Source: an uncultured Hymenobacter sp. (GTDB lineage: Bacteria; Bacteroidota; Bacteroidia; Cytophagales; Hymenobacteraceae). From it: DNA of 8,519 bases. Positions 8,129 through 8,519 of this stretch are shown in pieces. The notes under the pieces are model-generated. The model was not told where the DNA came from. It worked only from the letters and a program-made list of their open reading frames with translations, and did not search any database. The DNA lies in contig CALMOO010000344.1 in the NCBI GenBank assembly GCA_937871705.1, positions 1 through 8,519 on the forward strand, given 5' to 3'. Position numbers and translations under genes: made by a program. The stretch's first letter is position 1. The number at the start of each line of letters is the position of its first letter.

Positions 8129-8161
8129 CGCGGGTCCTGCGTAGAAACCGCGTAAAAATAG

Positions 8162-8519
8162 TCAGCTCGCCAGGTAATTGCCGTAGCCCACTACCACGGT
8201 GGACAGAATGACGATGCCGATGCCCAGCGAAATGGTGCGCAGCGTCAGGCGGTTAGCCCCGCGCCACTCGTGCAGCAGCAGGCCCCACATGCTGCTAAAG
8301 GCAATGATAAAGGCCATATGCAGCGTCCAGCCCGAAAAGCGGTACGCGCCCATCTGGCTGTCGCCCATGCCGTAGAAGAAGAACTGGAAGTACCACGTGA
8401 GCCCGGCCAGCGCGCAAAAAATAACGTTGCGCAGAGCCGGAAACGACGGGTTCAGGTAGTCGCTGAAGGTGCCGTTTTTCGCGTTCAGGTACAGGCACCA
8501 GGCGGCGTTGGTGGTGAGG
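8162..8519 (-). CDS. rhaT: L-rhamnose/H+ symporter RhaT, C-terminal part (5' end outside window)
   Basis: The last 118 residues of a membrane protein are present, in the frame whose first full codon ends at base 8518. They match the C-terminal end of RhaT, the cytoplasmic-membrane L-rhamnose/proton symporter: NVIFCALAGLTWYFQFFFYG (31-50), a central membrane segment including SGWTLHMAFIIAFSSMWGLL (62-81), a charged loop HEWRGANR (83-90), and a final helix SLGIGIVILSTVVVGYGNYL (97-116). The TWYFQFFFYGMG...WTLHM pattern is conserved between Bacteroidota RhaT and the E. coli protein (FYAWGHA...WMLHM, recalled). An internal ATG at 8368 begins mid-helix bundle and is not the start. The stop TGA is at 8164-8162. 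The gene is on the same strand as, and 161 bases before, the regulator, so import, control and catabolism are clustered. Start, length and promoter cannot be judged. Confidence 0.9.
   Translation of the reverse strand, partial: LTTNAAWCLYLNAKNGTFSDYLNPSFPALRNVIFCALAGLTWYFQFFFYGMGDSQMGAYRFSGWTLHMAFIIAFSSMWGLLLHEWRGANRLTLRTISLGIGIVILSTVVVGYGNYLAS

Overview
The window is GC-rich bacterial DNA. It most likely comes from a Bacteroidota of the Cytophagales, with Hymenobacter-like as my best guess. Three things point there: a rhamnose cluster built from a Pseudomonas stutzeri-type isomerase, a RhaT permease and LutABC; ATG start codons with no Shine-Dalgarno sequence in front; and tricorn-like S41 and CPBP-type proteins nearby. 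The genus is inferred from composition and gene style, not from a database match.

Right and centre (about 1475-8519, all on the minus strand): a sugar-acid catabolic cluster, read from right to left. It holds the 3' end of an L-rhamnose/H+ symporter (rhaT, cut by the window edge), a GntR-type regulator with a LacI-like sensor domain, an L-rhamnose isomerase of the RhaI type, an FGGY kinase presumed to be rhamnulokinase, and the three-gene L-lactate oxidation complex lutA, lutB and lutC. Together they suggest this route: L-rhamnose uptake, isomerisation to L-rhamnulose, phosphorylation to rhamnulose-1-phosphate, aldol cleavage to dihydroxyacetone phosphate and L-lactaldehyde, oxidation to L-lactate, and LutABC oxidation to pyruvate. 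The aldolase and lactaldehyde dehydrogenase (often a fused RhaE-RhaW protein in such clusters) are not in the window. Two gene junctions (rhaI-kinase and lutB-lutC) are 4-base ATGA overlaps, and the lutA-lutB gap is 12 bases, so the catabolic genes look like one transcription unit. The two larger gaps, 161 bases before the regulator and 136 bases before rhaI, contain several dyad symmetries that are operator or leader-hairpin candidates.

Left (1 to about 1278, plus strand): two decayed genes side by side. The first is a CPBP-family membrane metalloprotease relic with three in-frame stops, a frame change and a damaged Glu-Glu motif. The second is the C-terminal catalytic part of a tricorn-like S41 serine protease with a frameshift and no N-terminal region. 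They converge on lutC across a 196-base gap that holds a weak terminator candidate.

No RNA gene, insertion sequence, CRISPR array or replication origin could be recognised. No clearly new system is visible. The most unusual items are the relic pair, the regulatory dyads, and a recurrent CTACCCCC word that keeps sense orientation to the genes.
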